Part shown: positions 13,401-24,700 of the stretch, in pieces
Layout: each line of letters starts with the position of its first letter
Numbering within the stretch: the first letter of the stretch is position 1
DNA from: Sophora flavescens
Taxonomy: Eukaryota; Streptophyta; Magnoliopsida; Fabales; Fabaceae
Length of the DNA: 64,000 nucleotides
Direction: 5' to 3'
NCBI GenBank assembly: GCA_030762895.1
Contig: CM061067.1
Location: 103,573,888-103,637,887, forward strand
Made by a program: the position numbers and the translations under genes
The notes under the pieces: model-generated
What the model saw: the letters and a program-made list of their open reading frames with translations, nothing else
Database searches by the model: none
Told to the model about the DNA's origin: nothing

Positions 13401-14186
13401 GGTACAGTGCAGCTATAGTGTCATTGCTTTGCATGAGCATTCCTACCATGGATGAGAATGTGCACCGGCGTGGGGAACGTGTCACTTGGACGACTGACCG
13501 GCATCCTTAACGAGGGATGTGTGACAGGAGTAGTAGTGGCCACATCAAAGATAAATGTCTATTTGCATGAGTTGAAGGGTAGAGGATGATGTTATAAAAT
13601 ATGGATGATTGTAAATTGTGAGTGATGCATGTCTGTGACTATTATTGTATTATATGCTATGAATCTTTTCCACTTATGATGATAGAACTGTTTCTTATCT
13701 CCCTATTTCTATATTTTTGGTGTATATCTACTTCGTTACGTTAGAAGACCAGATGGATGACTATGTTACTGAGGAGATGGATGGAACCTCATACGAGACG
13801 GAGATTGTTGAAGAGTTGAACGACGTTCCGGATGAAGTTGACACTGAAGAACAACCTATTGATCCTAATAACATAGTGTAGTAAGTTTAGGGCCAGTGAG
13901 TCATATAAGACGTTTTTGTTTTCCGTTAGTTATAAGAAGTTTGTTTAAATAAGTACCTGTGTGGGATTCTAATGAGAGGATACCCTAAACAGTGTTGTGT
14001 AAAATTAAGGATACTTATGTGTGTATTTATGTAATATAGTTTTGGTGTGTTTTGTATTTGTAGAAGTTATATGATTATTATTTAAGTTTTAAATTTTTAC
14101 GTATTTTCAACGATAAGCGCGCGATTAAGTAAATAAATATTAAGGTTTTATTTTAATAATACAATGGGGCACAACGGGGTGTCTCA
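10448..14186 (+). mobile_element. 3' LTR of element B
   Basis: It is 3,739 bp, TGTAACACCCC to GGGGTGTCTCA, nearly identical to 3760-7492 by eye. The TATA box is at 11592-11599. A short local duplication (TTGACAATTGACAATTTG near 11451) is absent from the 5' copy. It is followed by the ATTTC target duplication and then the resumed LTR of element A. Confidence 0.9.
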
Positions 14187-14191
14187 ATTTC
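14187..14191 (+). repeat. target-site duplication ATTTC (right) of element B
   Basis: Exact match of 3755-3759, directly after the LTR terminus GTCTCA. Confidence 0.85.
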
Positions 14192-14222
14192 GATGTTTTA
14201 ATATTTATGATATTGAGGATGT

Positions 14223-14349
14223 TTGTTGTCTGTCACGACGGTGATGGTTGTCATGGCCAGGCCGTGACAGGTTCTGTTTTGTAGACTTCTTGCCTTTGTT
14301 GTCTGTCACGACCGTGATGGCTATCTCGGCCAGGCCGTGACAGAGTCTG
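14223..14349 (+). repeat. two 54-bp repeats, each a CTGTCACG/CGTGACAG hairpin
   Basis: Copies lie at 14223-14276 and 14296-14349. Each begins TTGTTGTCTGTCACGAC and ends GGCCGTGACAG-tCTG, so an 8-bp perfect inverted repeat encloses about 25 bases. The pair is present in the element A LTR but missing from the element B LTRs. Confidence 0.7.
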
Positions 14350-14716
14350 ACTTTGTTATTTATTTGATTTGATTATTATGCGTTGGTTGTGATAAATTGC
14401 TTTATATGATATTGAGATATTTGAATATTTCCTGATATTGTGTGATGCATGATCTGTCTGGTTTTTAATACTATGCCTGTTGATTTTAAGTAAGGATGTA
14501 TGTTGTTCAGGAGATGATTGTTTGGGTGAGAGAATGAATTGACTTAGAGGTGCTTAGCTTAATTAAGTTATCTAATGGATGAGATGTGACATAGAATGCG
14601 ATTTGAGGTTATGATGGGAGCTTGAGGTACAAGGTTGTTATTGATTTGAGATAGTGAGATTCATATAGAGGCTTTGATGCAAATACTTTTTCAGTCCATG
14701 ACACGTCGATCTGATT

Positions 14717-14955
14717 TATCCTATCGAAAGATAGAAGTGCACTATATTGAAATCCTATCCTATCAAAAGATAGAAGAGCACTATACCGGATCCTATCCTA
14801 TCGAAAGATAGAAGTGCACTATACTGAATCCTATCCTATCGAAAGATAGAAGGGCACTATGCTGAGTCTTATCCTATCGAAAGATAGAAGGGCACTATGT
14901 TGAGTCTTATCCTATCGAAAGATAGAATGGCACTATGTTGAGTCTTATCCTATTT
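14717..14955 (+). repeat. 38-bp minisatellite of small hairpins
   Basis: There are about six tandem copies of a 38-base unit built on TATCCTATCGAAAGATAGAA followed by GGCACTATGYTGAGTCT-like sequence. Nearly every unit holds the perfect inverted repeat CTATC-GAAA-GATAG; one copy has AAAA in the loop. In RNA the GAAA loop closed by a C-G pair is a GNRA tetraloop. It sits within the element A LTR only. Confidence 0.85.
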
Positions 14956-15626
14956 ATGCTGAGTTCTTTGCATCGGACTACCCTGGACTACTAACAAATG
15001 TGAAAGGAATAGAGACAGTTATGATAGTATAATTGCTTAGACTACATGAGCAGAGGGTAGAGGACAATATCATAATTTGAGGATGATTTGTTAATTATGT
15101 GTGTTGCTTGTCTCTCACATTTTTTGTATGAAATACTATGAATCTTTTCCGCTTTTTGATGATAGAACTGTTTCTTATTCCCTATATCTTTCTGCGTGTT
15201 GTATTTTATTTATGATGTGATTGTACGAGAAGACCCGATGGAGGAACCAATTGCTGAGGAGTTAGATGGAACTCCTTACGAACCAGATGCTGGAGGTCGA
15301 GCTGTGATTCATGGCGATTAGAGTATAGACATTATGGCCAGGGTGTCTAAGGAGTATTTATATTTCCGCTCAGTGTGTCTGTAGTGAAGTTTATACCTGT
15401 GAGGGATCCTACTGAGAGGGTACCCTTAACAGTGTTTTGGTTTTGTAATAAGTAAACATGTGTGTAATTATATATTACAACTTTGGTGTGTTTTATATTT
15501 GTAGAAGTTATATGATTATTAATTAAGTTTTAATTTTTACGTATTTTCCACAGTAAGCGAGCGATTAAGTAAATAAATATTAAGGTTTTAATGTAATAAT
15601 ATGATGGGGCACAACGGGGTGTCTCA

Positions 15627-15891
15627 GTGGTCGTAGCAGAGGAAACGGTGGTGGCCGACTGGATGAGGTGACAGGTAGAAATGGAATAGCAGAACAAGAG
15701 CAAGGGTAGGAAAGGAAAATAATGTATTTGATTTGTTTTTCCGGGTACCTGTATTATCAGGTACAGGTGATAATTTTTTGTTTGAAACATGAGATCCGGA
15801 GAGTTAATTACTTTAATATTATATCCGACGGCCAATATAAGTGACTTATGAGTGTAACACCCCGATTTTTGTATCAGGGTATATGTTACTG
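15627..15891 (+). other. flank of element A: short open frame tail and LTR-start-like sequence
   Basis: Directly after the LTR an open stretch (GRSRGNGGGRL...IAEQEQG) ends in TAG near 15710. It could be the C-terminus of a gene or element into which A inserted; I do not recognise it. A perfect hairpin GTACCTG/CAGGTAC is near 15746-15765. At 15853 TGTAACACCCCGATTTTTG looks like another LTR start of the same family, but it diverges after about 20 bases. Confidence 0.4.
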
Positions 15892-15910
15892 TGGATGCCT
15901 AGTTGTTGTT

Positions 15911-15970
<60 letters not shown>

Positions 15971-17151
15971 ATTGTTGTTGTTGTTGTTGTTGTTGTTATT
16001 AATATTAATGAAGTTAGTATTGTTATTTATATAATTGATAATGTAATTGTGATTAGTGTTGTCACATCCCGATTTTTCACTGCTTTCTAATATTGGAGAT
16101 ATTATATAAATATGTTTATATATTTATCTGAGACTTAGAAAATTCTTTTAATTAAACCGAAACCTTATTTACACTCTACTTGACGGTAGAGAGTTACGAT
16201 TAAAATTTAGGTTGAAAAGTCAGGCGAAACCCGGTCTGTGAATTTCACTGACAATATATTTATACTGATCAGAAAACCTAATTTTGACTCGTGAATGAAA
16301 AACTTAAGGTTTTTATTTTATTTCCTACAATTATGGATTTTTAGAATTATTTCATTAAAAGTGAAATAATATATCTTTTTCCGGCGTTATATTCAATCGG
16401 GCGAACGATTGAGCCAATTTCGGGAGTTTCGGAACTCGATAAGTGGATAAACCCTATGATCTATTATGATTGAGTCATCCATGTGAGAGGATTAGTGTGG
16501 CATGAGATTATGTTACAATTTTTAATAATTGCATTTTGATCCTTAAACTTTCTCTTAATTTCATTTTGGTCCTAAACTAGTTTCCATGATACACTAAGTG
16601 AAGTGGATCAATTTTGGCTCATCCAAACCCATCAAGGGCTGCGGCCTAAGGCCCAATTTCATGGCCAAGAATTCATTTTCATGAAGTCATTTTTCTATTC
16701 TAAACTTCCCTTTGCCTTTGTTAAAGACTTAAGCATTTTTTTAGTTGAAATCAAGTAATGGACTTGGACTTTGTCTAGCCAAATTTTCGCAAGGCCCAAG
16801 CCCAAGGCCCATGAGATTTTGATTCATCCATTTAGATGATGCCAAGCTTCTTCATCAAGTCATTCTTATTCTCCATCTTACTATCATCTTCTCCATTGTT
16901 CTTTTCTTTCTAAGACACCATAAGTTTGAGTTTGTGAAGCAAGTAGTAGATTCTTGCACATTTCTTTCATTCCAATAGGTGAATCATGATCTTCATCCTT
17001 ATTTAGCTTCATGTTCTTCATAAAGTTTTCCATTTCAGGGGGTGACTATGGTGTACCACCCATATTTTACATCACCCACTACACCACCCATGTGACAAAT
17101 TTTGGGCCAATCAAATTGCCACATAGGTTGGTCAAAATTTCAAACTTTCTT
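15892..17151 (+). repeat. tandem duplication, unit 1 (about 1.26 kb)
   Basis: Starts TGGATGCCTAGTTGTTGTTATTG and ends GGTCAAAATTTCAAACTTTCT. It is followed at once by unit 2, which repeats the same order: TTG repeat, ATTAATGAAGTTAGTATTG, LTR start TGTCACATCCCG (16060), LTR body, then the first 114 bases of a MITE (17038-17151). The LTR-like body is a diverged relative of the element A/B LTR. No gene is present. Confidence 0.85.
15900..15998 (+). repeat. (TTG)n microsatellite
   Basis: About 33 triplets of GTT/TTG with two ATT interruptions. It creates a spurious poly-valine frame. The matching tract in unit 2 (17160-17213) is shorter and mixed with TTA. Confidence 0.9.
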
Positions 17152-18365
17152 TGGATGCCTAGTTGTTATTGTTGTTGTTATTGTTATTATTATTATTATT
17201 GTTGTTGTCATTATTAATATTAATGAAGTTAGTATTGTTATTTATATAATTGATAATGTAATTGTGATTAGTGTTGTCACATCCCGATTTTTCACTGTTT
17301 TCTAATATTGGAGATATTATATAATTACATTTATATATTTATCTGAGACTTCGAAAATTCTTTTAAATAAACCGAAACCTTATTTACACTCTACTTGACG
17401 GTAGAGAGTTACGATTAAAATTTAGGTTGAAAAGTCAGGCGAAACCCGGTCTGTGAATTTCACTGACAATATATTTATACTGATCAGAAAACCTAATTTT
17501 GACTCGTGAATGAAAAACTTAAGGTTTTTATTTTATTTCCTACGATTATGGATTTTTAGAATTATTTCATTAAAAGTGAAATAATATATCTTTTTCCGGC
17601 GTTATATTCAATCGGGCGAACGATTGAGCCAATTTCGGGAGTTTCGGAACTCGATAAGTGGATAAACCCTATGATCTATTATGATTGAGTCATCCATGTG
17701 AGAGGATTAGTGTGGCATAAGATTATGTTACAATTTTTAATAATTGCATTTTCATCCTTAAACTTTCTCTTAATTTCATTTTGGTCCCTAAACTAGTTTC
17801 CATGATACACTTAGTGAAGTGGATCAATTTTGGCTCATCCAAACCCATCAAGGACTGCGGCCTAAGGCCCAATTTCATGGCATAAATTCATTTTCATGCA
17901 GTCATTTTTCTATTCTAAACTTCCCTTTGCCTTTGTTAAAGACTTAAGCATTTTTTTAGTTGAAATCAAGTAATGGACTTGGACTTTCTCTAGCCAAATT
18001 TTCGCAAGGCCCAAGCCCAAGGCCCATGAGATTTTGCTTCATCCATTTAGATGATGCCAAGCTTTTCCATCAAGTCATTCTTCTTCTCCATCTTACTATC
18101 ATCTTCTCCATTGTTCTTTTCTTTCTAAGACACCATAAGTTTGAGTTTGTGAAGCAAGTAGTAGATTCTTGCACATTTCTTTCATTCCAATAGGTGAATC
18201 ATGATCTTCATCCTTATTTAGCTTCATGTTCTTCATAAAGTTTTCCATTTCAGGGGGTGACTATGGTGTACCACCCATATTTTACATCACTCACTACACC
18301 ACCCATGTGACAAATTTAGGGCCAATCAAATTGCCACATAGGTTGGTCAAAATTTCAAACTTTCT
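17152..18365 (+). repeat. tandem duplication, unit 2 (about 1.21 kb)
   Basis: Near-identical to unit 1 over its length: LTR start at 17275, and the same CCCAAGCCCAAGGCCCATGAGATTTTG and 9-bp MITE flank. The length difference is mainly the shorter microsatellite. Its right end falls inside the left arm of the MITE at 18253-18803, so the duplication took place after the MITE had inserted. Confidence 0.85.
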
Positions 18366-18803
18366 AATTGTATTATACTGTAGTCAAACTATATGAATAC
18401 AGTATATTGCAGTATAATATATGTACTCTTTGTATTCGCAAATTTAACTCAAATTAAAATAATGTTTTTTTTATTAAAAAAACTGATTATATTGCAAAAT
18501 ATTATTGACAACGAACATTATTTTAATTCATATTAAAATATTATTTTTTTAATGTAATCAATTTTTTTAATCAAAAAACATTATTTTAATGTGTTAAATT
18601 TGCGAATACAAAGAGTACATATACCATACTACAATATACTGTATTCATATATTTGACTACAGTGGAATTACAACTAGAAAGTTTGAAATTTTGACCAAAC
18701 CCATGTGGCAATTTGATTGGTCCAAAATTTGCCACATATGGGTGGTGCAGTGGGTGGTGCAGTGGGTGGTGCAAAATATGGGTGATGCATCTTAGCCCAA
18801 CCC
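18253..18803 (+). mobile_element. Mutator-type MITE, 551 bp, with 9-bp target duplication
   Basis: The left arm (GGGGGTGACTATGGTGTACC..., 18253-18480) and right arm are long imperfect inverted repeats. The right end, read in reverse complement, gives GGGTTGGGC...CACCACCCACTGCACCACCC and later the same GCGAATACAAAGAGTACAT segment. The element is flanked by TCCATTTCA at 18244-18252 and 18804-18812, a perfect 9-bp duplication typical of Mutator-like elements. The middle is AT-rich and non-coding. It would fold into a hairpin of about 550 bases. A 114-base fragment of its left end also ends duplication unit 1. Confidence 0.85.
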
Positions 18804-18812
18804 TCCATTTCA

Positions 18813-21106
18813 ATGCCTTATTCATCAAGTTCATCTTTTATGTTCTTAACTTTGATAAATCATAGAAAATCATTGAAAAATCCTAAAAATGTGAAACCAA
18901 TTTCTATGTTTCTATTATTATCTCTACTATCATAATCCAAGAGATTGTTGTAAACAAAGTTTTCCTTCCCATTTTTCTTGTCAAGACCGAAACCCTATAA
19001 AAGTGGGTGGAGGAACTTTTGTTCTTTTTCATGAAAGTAATCTTGTATTTCATCTATTTAACATGTATCTATGTTGAATCCAAGTCTAGGTATCAAACAA
19101 AAATCTCTTGCTTCATTTTTGATTGATGGCCGAAAATAGGCATTAGAGGGATTGGAAGTTTTTGTTTCAATCTTTGTTGTTAATCATTTGTTTTAAGGCT
19201 TAAGTATTAAAGGGTCACTAATCCAATAACTTAAGCAATTTTAGAAATCTTTAGCCACAAAAACCCATGGAGGCTGTGACCTATCATAATGAATTAGGTG
19301 ATTTTAGTTGCTTGATTTTGATTGGTTGACTTGTGGTTGTTGAAGGATTAAAGTGTGGTACCGTGTACGAGTGTTGACGACTACTGGATTTGCAACAAAA
19401 GTTTTAATCGGAAGTTTAATTCTTCGAGAGGTAAGAGGGGATTGCCTGAGGGATTTTTCGGATGGCTACGTGCTATCTGTGTTGGTCTGTAAATTGATCT
19501 GTGGTTGTGGTATTTGGTTTAAGTTGTGTTATTTTTATCTGCAATGGGTTATCTGCACTTAATTGTTTATTTGCAGTTATATATTATAATGTTGTGATGC
19601 ATGATCTGCCTGGGAATATTGCTATGATGTTGTTATTGATTGTTGTTTGAGAAGCCTGACAGTGGTCAGTGCCCAATCAATTAATCAGATAAAAGCTTTA
19701 AGAAGACTTTACGAGAAATATTGGAAGATATAATGATTTAAATAATTATTTGAAGATATTATTATTTTAATGATTTATTAGTGTAAAAGCAAATTATGAG
19801 TCACAGTGAGGACGTAACCGTGAAATTATTTTTGTAATGCTAATTTTTACGTAAGAAATTCGATAATATTATAAAAAGTTATTTTATGAAATTAATCTTC
19901 GAAAATAACTTAATTATGATTTTAGACAAATATTTAAGTGGAAAAGTTTAAGAAGTTGCCTAAATGACTTTAAAAATGGTAAACGACGGCAATTTGGAAA
20001 AGTATCGACGGCAAGTAATTCGAAAACGGCAGTACGTACTTTAAACCAAGATGTAGTCTCAAGTGACTCTTCTTTTTTGAAACATAAGGTTTTCAAGAAA
20101 AAGATTTCAAGTAATTGATGATTTTACAAAGGATTTTCTGTAAATGAGTTTTACTAAACGGTGTTATTTCCGGCAACTTGGATAAGTTGCGGAGACTTTG
20201 TTTTGGATTTGTTTTTCACAGAACGAAAACAATGTTAACGTAGAAACGCGAACCTAGTATCAGAGACGTCACGGTACTAGTGTTATTTAATATAAGCACG
20301 AAGATCTTTGATCCGTGTTACGTTGTTATGGACTTTGTGTCCTATCCACATTGTCTATCCACGTTGTGGGTTACGTTGTTAAAGTTGAATGTTGTTTTCT
20401 ATCACCACAAACCTAAGACTGATTGCAAGGTCTAAGGTGTTGTGACTGAGCACTCGGACTTCGTGTCCTGTGTTAACGTTGAAAAATCTAACACGTTGAA
20501 AATTACGAATAGTCGTAAGCCATCTTGAGCTTAGACAAAAGAAGAATGAACACAAAGAAAAATGACGAGAACAAAATGTTTTTTATGCATTCATTGGCAG
20601 ACGTGCCCATGTTGTTATGTATGGTGACTTGATAATTAAGGTATTCCATGCCACGTTGTATGTCTGAATGCCTTGCATGGTAAGATATTTCAGGCTACGT
20701 TGTTTCATTTGTGCCCTGGTGGGCAATGAAAACCCATATACGTTGATCACTGTGCCTTGGGTTGGACAGTGTGCCTATGGTACACGTTGTGCCTTATTTG
20801 ACAATCGAGCTTGATCAACTCATTTACACGATGTTGGGATCTCCAAAGATTAAGTGAAAGGTTAGACGTCAAAAGTTGAAGTGTTCATGCATAGTTTTCA
20901 AATGATGACGTTTGGGGTGTGAAACCCATTGATAAACTATTTTCTTGGATACGGATGCTTATCTTGACATGTATATGTGTTTTTTTGTTGTGTCGCACAT
21001 GTAGTTGTCGAGTTAAATCCATATATTGGTTTCTCACTCTTGCATGTTTTATTGTTGGTTTCTCTACTTGTGCATATATTTATATCCGAGTCCAGATGAA
21101 CCACTC
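18813..21106 (+). mobile_element. diverged long-LTR remnant downstream of the MITE
   Basis: The sequence continues the LTR interrupted by the MITE. Landmarks shared with element B LTRs include GACCGAAACCCTA, TGATGCATGATCTGCCTGGG (19592) and the CACTCGGACTTCGTGTCCTGTG segment. The word ACGTTGT recurs about a dozen times between 20280 and 20790. No convincing LTR 3' terminus or gene is seen, so this is a truncated or rearranged LTR. Confidence 0.5.
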
Positions 21107-21243
21107 AAGGGATGTGACGACTACTAAGAACCCGCTAAGCGTGTACCTGTGCGAGTATGGGGCAGGCACGGGTGGATTTTTATCCAATGGGACAGGTAGC
21201 GGGTAACCAGTATCCATACCAGCCCTGCCCCGTTGACATCCCT
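21107..21243 (+). mobile_element. possible hAT-type MITE
   Basis: The right end, GCCCCGTTGACATCCCTA, is the reverse complement of TAGGGATGTCAACGGGGC, a terminus common in plant hAT MITEs. The left end AAGGGATGTGACG matches it imperfectly. It interrupts copia-derived sequence, which starts immediately to the right. No clear 8-bp duplication was found. Confidence 0.35.
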
Positions 21244-21790
21244 AGATGCACATATAATAAACATGCTAAGTATACTCGTCCATTGACCACTAACAAGAAA
21301 GGACCCAAGTTAGTTTGGGTACCTAAAGAAAAGATAAAACCTATTGCAGATTTGCTTAACAACAGGAAAGAAACAAACATATTGGTACTTGGACAGTGGG
21401 TGCTCACGTCACATGACGGGAGAAAGGTGTATGTTCCAAGATCTTAGACACAAAGATGGCGGCTGTATTACATTTGGAGGAAATCAGAAAGGGAAGATCA
21501 TTGGTATAGGTAAAATTGATAAACAACCTTTTCCTTCCATTGATAATGTTCTTTTGGTAAATGGTTTAAAACATAATTTGCTGAGCATAAAGTCAATTAT
21601 GTGACAGTGGAAATGATGTTTCTTTTGATAAGAACATATGTAATGTCAAGAAAGATGATGTATTACTTTTATTCACTGCTAAGAGGCAAAACAATCTTTA
21701 TAAGATTGACTTGGAGGACCTCTCAAATCAAAGTGTCTCATGTCTAGTGTTTATTGAAGATGAGCGATGGATTTAGCATAAAAGGCTAGG
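21244..21790 (+). pseudogene. Ty1/copia gag-protease-preintegrase fragment
   Basis: A scrap of a SIRE/Maximus-type copia polyprotein. It holds the gag C-terminus (NKHAKYTRPLTTNKKGP), then in a shifted frame the aspartic protease with its active-site motif DSGCSRHM, then the Gag_pre-integrs segment (ERWI-stop-HKRLGHSSF). It is highly similar to the equivalent part of the minus-strand copia at 37350-37890. It keeps CAA where that copy has a TAA stop, and keeps the second His of HKRLGH. It has its own TAG in place of a Trp codon near 21775. No LTR or primer site adjoins it. Confidence 0.8.
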
Positions 21791-24700
21791 GCATTCAAGC
21801 TTTAACCTTAACCCAACGTAATATCTTGTTGGTCCTTTTTACCAATGTATTTGCTTGTTGGTTTTTTTCACGCTTTTTGCAACTAAGTCCTTAGACTTGA
21901 ATTCCTTTTGTCAATCATCAAAAGATATGTACCTGTCAAGGCATATACCCACAACCTAAACTTAGGGACAAAATTCAATCAATTAGTACAAGTGGAAGCA
22001 AAAATCCACTCATTAAACACACAAAAATATCATAATCTAGAAGATTATCACTCCCCCAAACCCAAGACTTTGCTTGTCCCAATCAAAAGTAACAAAGACT
22101 AACAACACATCAACACAAACAACTCACAACCAAAGCAACAAACCAATTCCTTGAAGGATTCAGAACGAGTAAAGAGGAAACCACAAATGAATAAGATCAA
22201 AACCAGGCAAGGTGAGGCATGAAAGGATTCCTAAAAGCAGAAGTAACATCAAGTAGCAAGTCCAACTTCAAAAATTTCAAAAAGTATAAATCATAACAAC
22301 CTGCACAATTCTAGCCTCTTGAAAATTAAAAACATGGCAACCAATAAAAGGAGAAAAATCAGACTCCTAGTTCCTCACATGGATGCACAACGTCAAAATA
22401 ATCACTCAAATGTGTGGGTAAGTGTTTCCCTCAAAAGCACACATCAAAATCATGCAACTATAGATTTGTTTTTCATCTAATTCAAGAGATCACAATCCAC
22501 ATGCATGCACAAATCAAAGGGATTTTATTTTTTGTTGAAACTTGGCTAAGGTGAAGAAAAATGTGAGACGTGGTAAAGACAAGTGAATACCCAAGAGAAT
22601 AGGAGAGCAACTATAAACTCATTCAATCAATATCAATGCAACGCTTATCCTTCCAATTTTCATTCTTGAATTTCCCCTTTCTCTTTTCTCCTTTTTGGAT
22701 TTTTTTTCCCATTTAAATTCAACACTTCTTCTTTCTTGCCTTATTTCATTTTGTTTTTCGTTTTTCTTTTCATTTGTTTTCAAGTTTTTTTTTCATTTTT
22801 CAAAATTTATCACCACTGAATTTTTTTTGGGTATACTCACATAACATCCAATTGCTCTCCCCCAAACCTTAGAGTTTGCTTGTCCCCAAGCAATTCAACA
22901 TTACTCACCTATCCACTAAGGGTTGGGAAGAAACATGGTCTTTAGGTTCATGGTTCAAAGGTGAGAATAAAAATGGAATGCATTTAGCTCAAGAGGGTAA
23001 GCAATGGAAATTTATGCAAGGTTAGCTTTTTGGCTCAAATGGCTCATGAACAAATGCCCAAATCATTTTCATACCAAGCATACAAATCAAGAACTCAAGA
23101 AAAAGAATCAAGCAAATCCCAGCACATAAGTTCAATGTTGCACACTCAAAGAATTAATCAATCAAGCTCAAATTACTCACAAGATTAAAACTAGGAATCC
23201 AACAATTCAACCCAAAACTTATTGCCATGAATTTAATCAACAAGACTTAAATCATGCATGGAAGTTATAAAACCAACTTAAAAACAAAATTGAGACTTGA
23301 AAATTCCACTACAAGAAGAGCTTCTAATAAAAAGGAAAACTATCATGGCACTTGCACTATGTAAGGATATTACCAAAAGTGGCAACCCACTACATTATTC
23401 CCAACCGTCAGGTTCTTGGCCTGATTTATTCGAGCACAACCTAAACATCACTACAAACATCCAAATAAAACCAAAATAGTGCATCAGTACACATGGGATA
23501 GACATCATGTAACAATTTAAACAATCATTCCAAGCCTCCCAACATCTAACATCCAATCAAGGTATCAAGGATAGATCATGAAGCACAATGTACTATGCAA
23601 TGGATAGATCTAACAAAACTAAAACTAGGAAATAGTGAAAATTAAAGAACTTGGCATCATCCTTCTCATTTTCAGCTTCTAAGTCCCCATCATCAGCAAG
23701 CATGTCCTCCTCCTTTTGTCTGCATTTTGGGGGCAATGTGACCTTCAAACCAAAAAATAATATCAGCACCCTAATTAAAACAACTAAAGAAGGAATACAT
23801 GCAGCATGCCACACACAATCAGAAGAATAAAAACAGTTCTTCAAAAATAAATTGTGCATGCATGATCCTACTTAAAACAACCAGACACTAACCTGGATGC
23901 TATCTCCACAATTCACAAAAACAATAACAAAGTTAAACCATGCCAGCATATGAAACACACCACACCATTCACCCATCAATTATTCAATGCCATACAACAG
24001 TGTGTTGCAAAACTAACCATTCTGGATATGCAATAATGAGGAACAGAGGAAGCAACTACTAATCCCAATTTAAACCTCCCATCACCACTTTACAAACCAT
24101 ACCCATGAAGCATATCATGCAAACTCAACACAATATAATTGCTAAGACAGTGAGGCTGTTATGATTTTCTTAAGCAATATTTCACTTATTCAAGCAATTT
24201 CAAGTATTTATCTTAAACTTCAGAGTTAATCCTTGAATAGTGGTAAGAAGCAATGGCAAACAGCTACCCCTCACATGAATTCTAACCACAGGGCAGCAAC
24301 TCAAATTAATCCAAAGTCCAAACTCTCGAATTCATATATCCCAATTCAAAACCTTAAAGCAAACCATGACGCTCAATTCAAATTCAAAAATACCCCAGAT
24401 TCAATATAATATGATACCACTCACAGCAATTCAACAAGCACAAAGTATAATTCAAAAAGTCAACAGTTGCCAAATTCCCAATATTATGAAACTGGACAGC
24501 AACTCCCAATTAACCCTCCCCACATTCGAATATAGACCCTAAGCCTCAAATCCATACAGTCCCTAAACCAGAGCTGAAAACAAATCTCAAAATACCAATT
24601 CCTAATGCTAACCATAACAGTACAATGACCACAAGATTGATACCTGGTGTGAGGCGTTACAGAGACTGTGCATGTGTTCAGGTTGGGTGTTAGGAAAATG

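Larger units (their letters stand above)
3760..14186 (+). mobile_element. element B: complete gag-only gypsy-type LTR retrotransposon (TR-GAG/LARD-like)
   Basis: This is a full insertion of 10,427 bp, with two near-identical LTRs of 3,733 and 3,739 bp around an internal region of only 2,955 bp. In order it has TGTAACACCCC, the 5' LTR, GTGTCTCA, an initiator-Met-tRNA primer site, gag, 1.4 kb of non-coding DNA, a polypurine tract and the 3' LTR. It is flanked by ATTTC on both sides. No protease, reverse transcriptase, RNase H or integrase frame is present on either strand inside it. Autonomous gypsy elements normally carry about 4.5 kb or more of gag-pol, so this one must borrow replication proteins. 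The structure fits the TR-GAG class of non-autonomous elements. It lies inside the LTR of the related element A. Confidence 0.9.
14192..15626 (+). mobile_element. 3' LTR of element A, second part
   Basis: The LTR of A resumes in phase with its homologue, picking up at the point equivalent to about 6270 in element B, and ends GGGGTGTCTCA at 15626. It carries segments absent from the B LTR: a pair of CTGTCACG hairpins at 14223-14349 and a 38-bp minisatellite at 14717-14955. Confidence 0.8.

Noticed and set aside
14717..14955. CRISPR-like array
   Set aside because: The whole 38-bp unit repeats, with no unique spacers, in a plant LTR.
15848..16090. Open frame with a long poly-valine run
   Set aside because: It is only the (GTT)n microsatellite read in frame. 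No domain, and the duplicate copy at 17160 has a different triplet mix.
22660..22860. Pyrimidine-rich stretch as a polypurine tract of a nearby LTR
   Set aside because: No LTR terminus (TG...CA) adjoins it and the run is long and mixed. It could not be tied to an element end.
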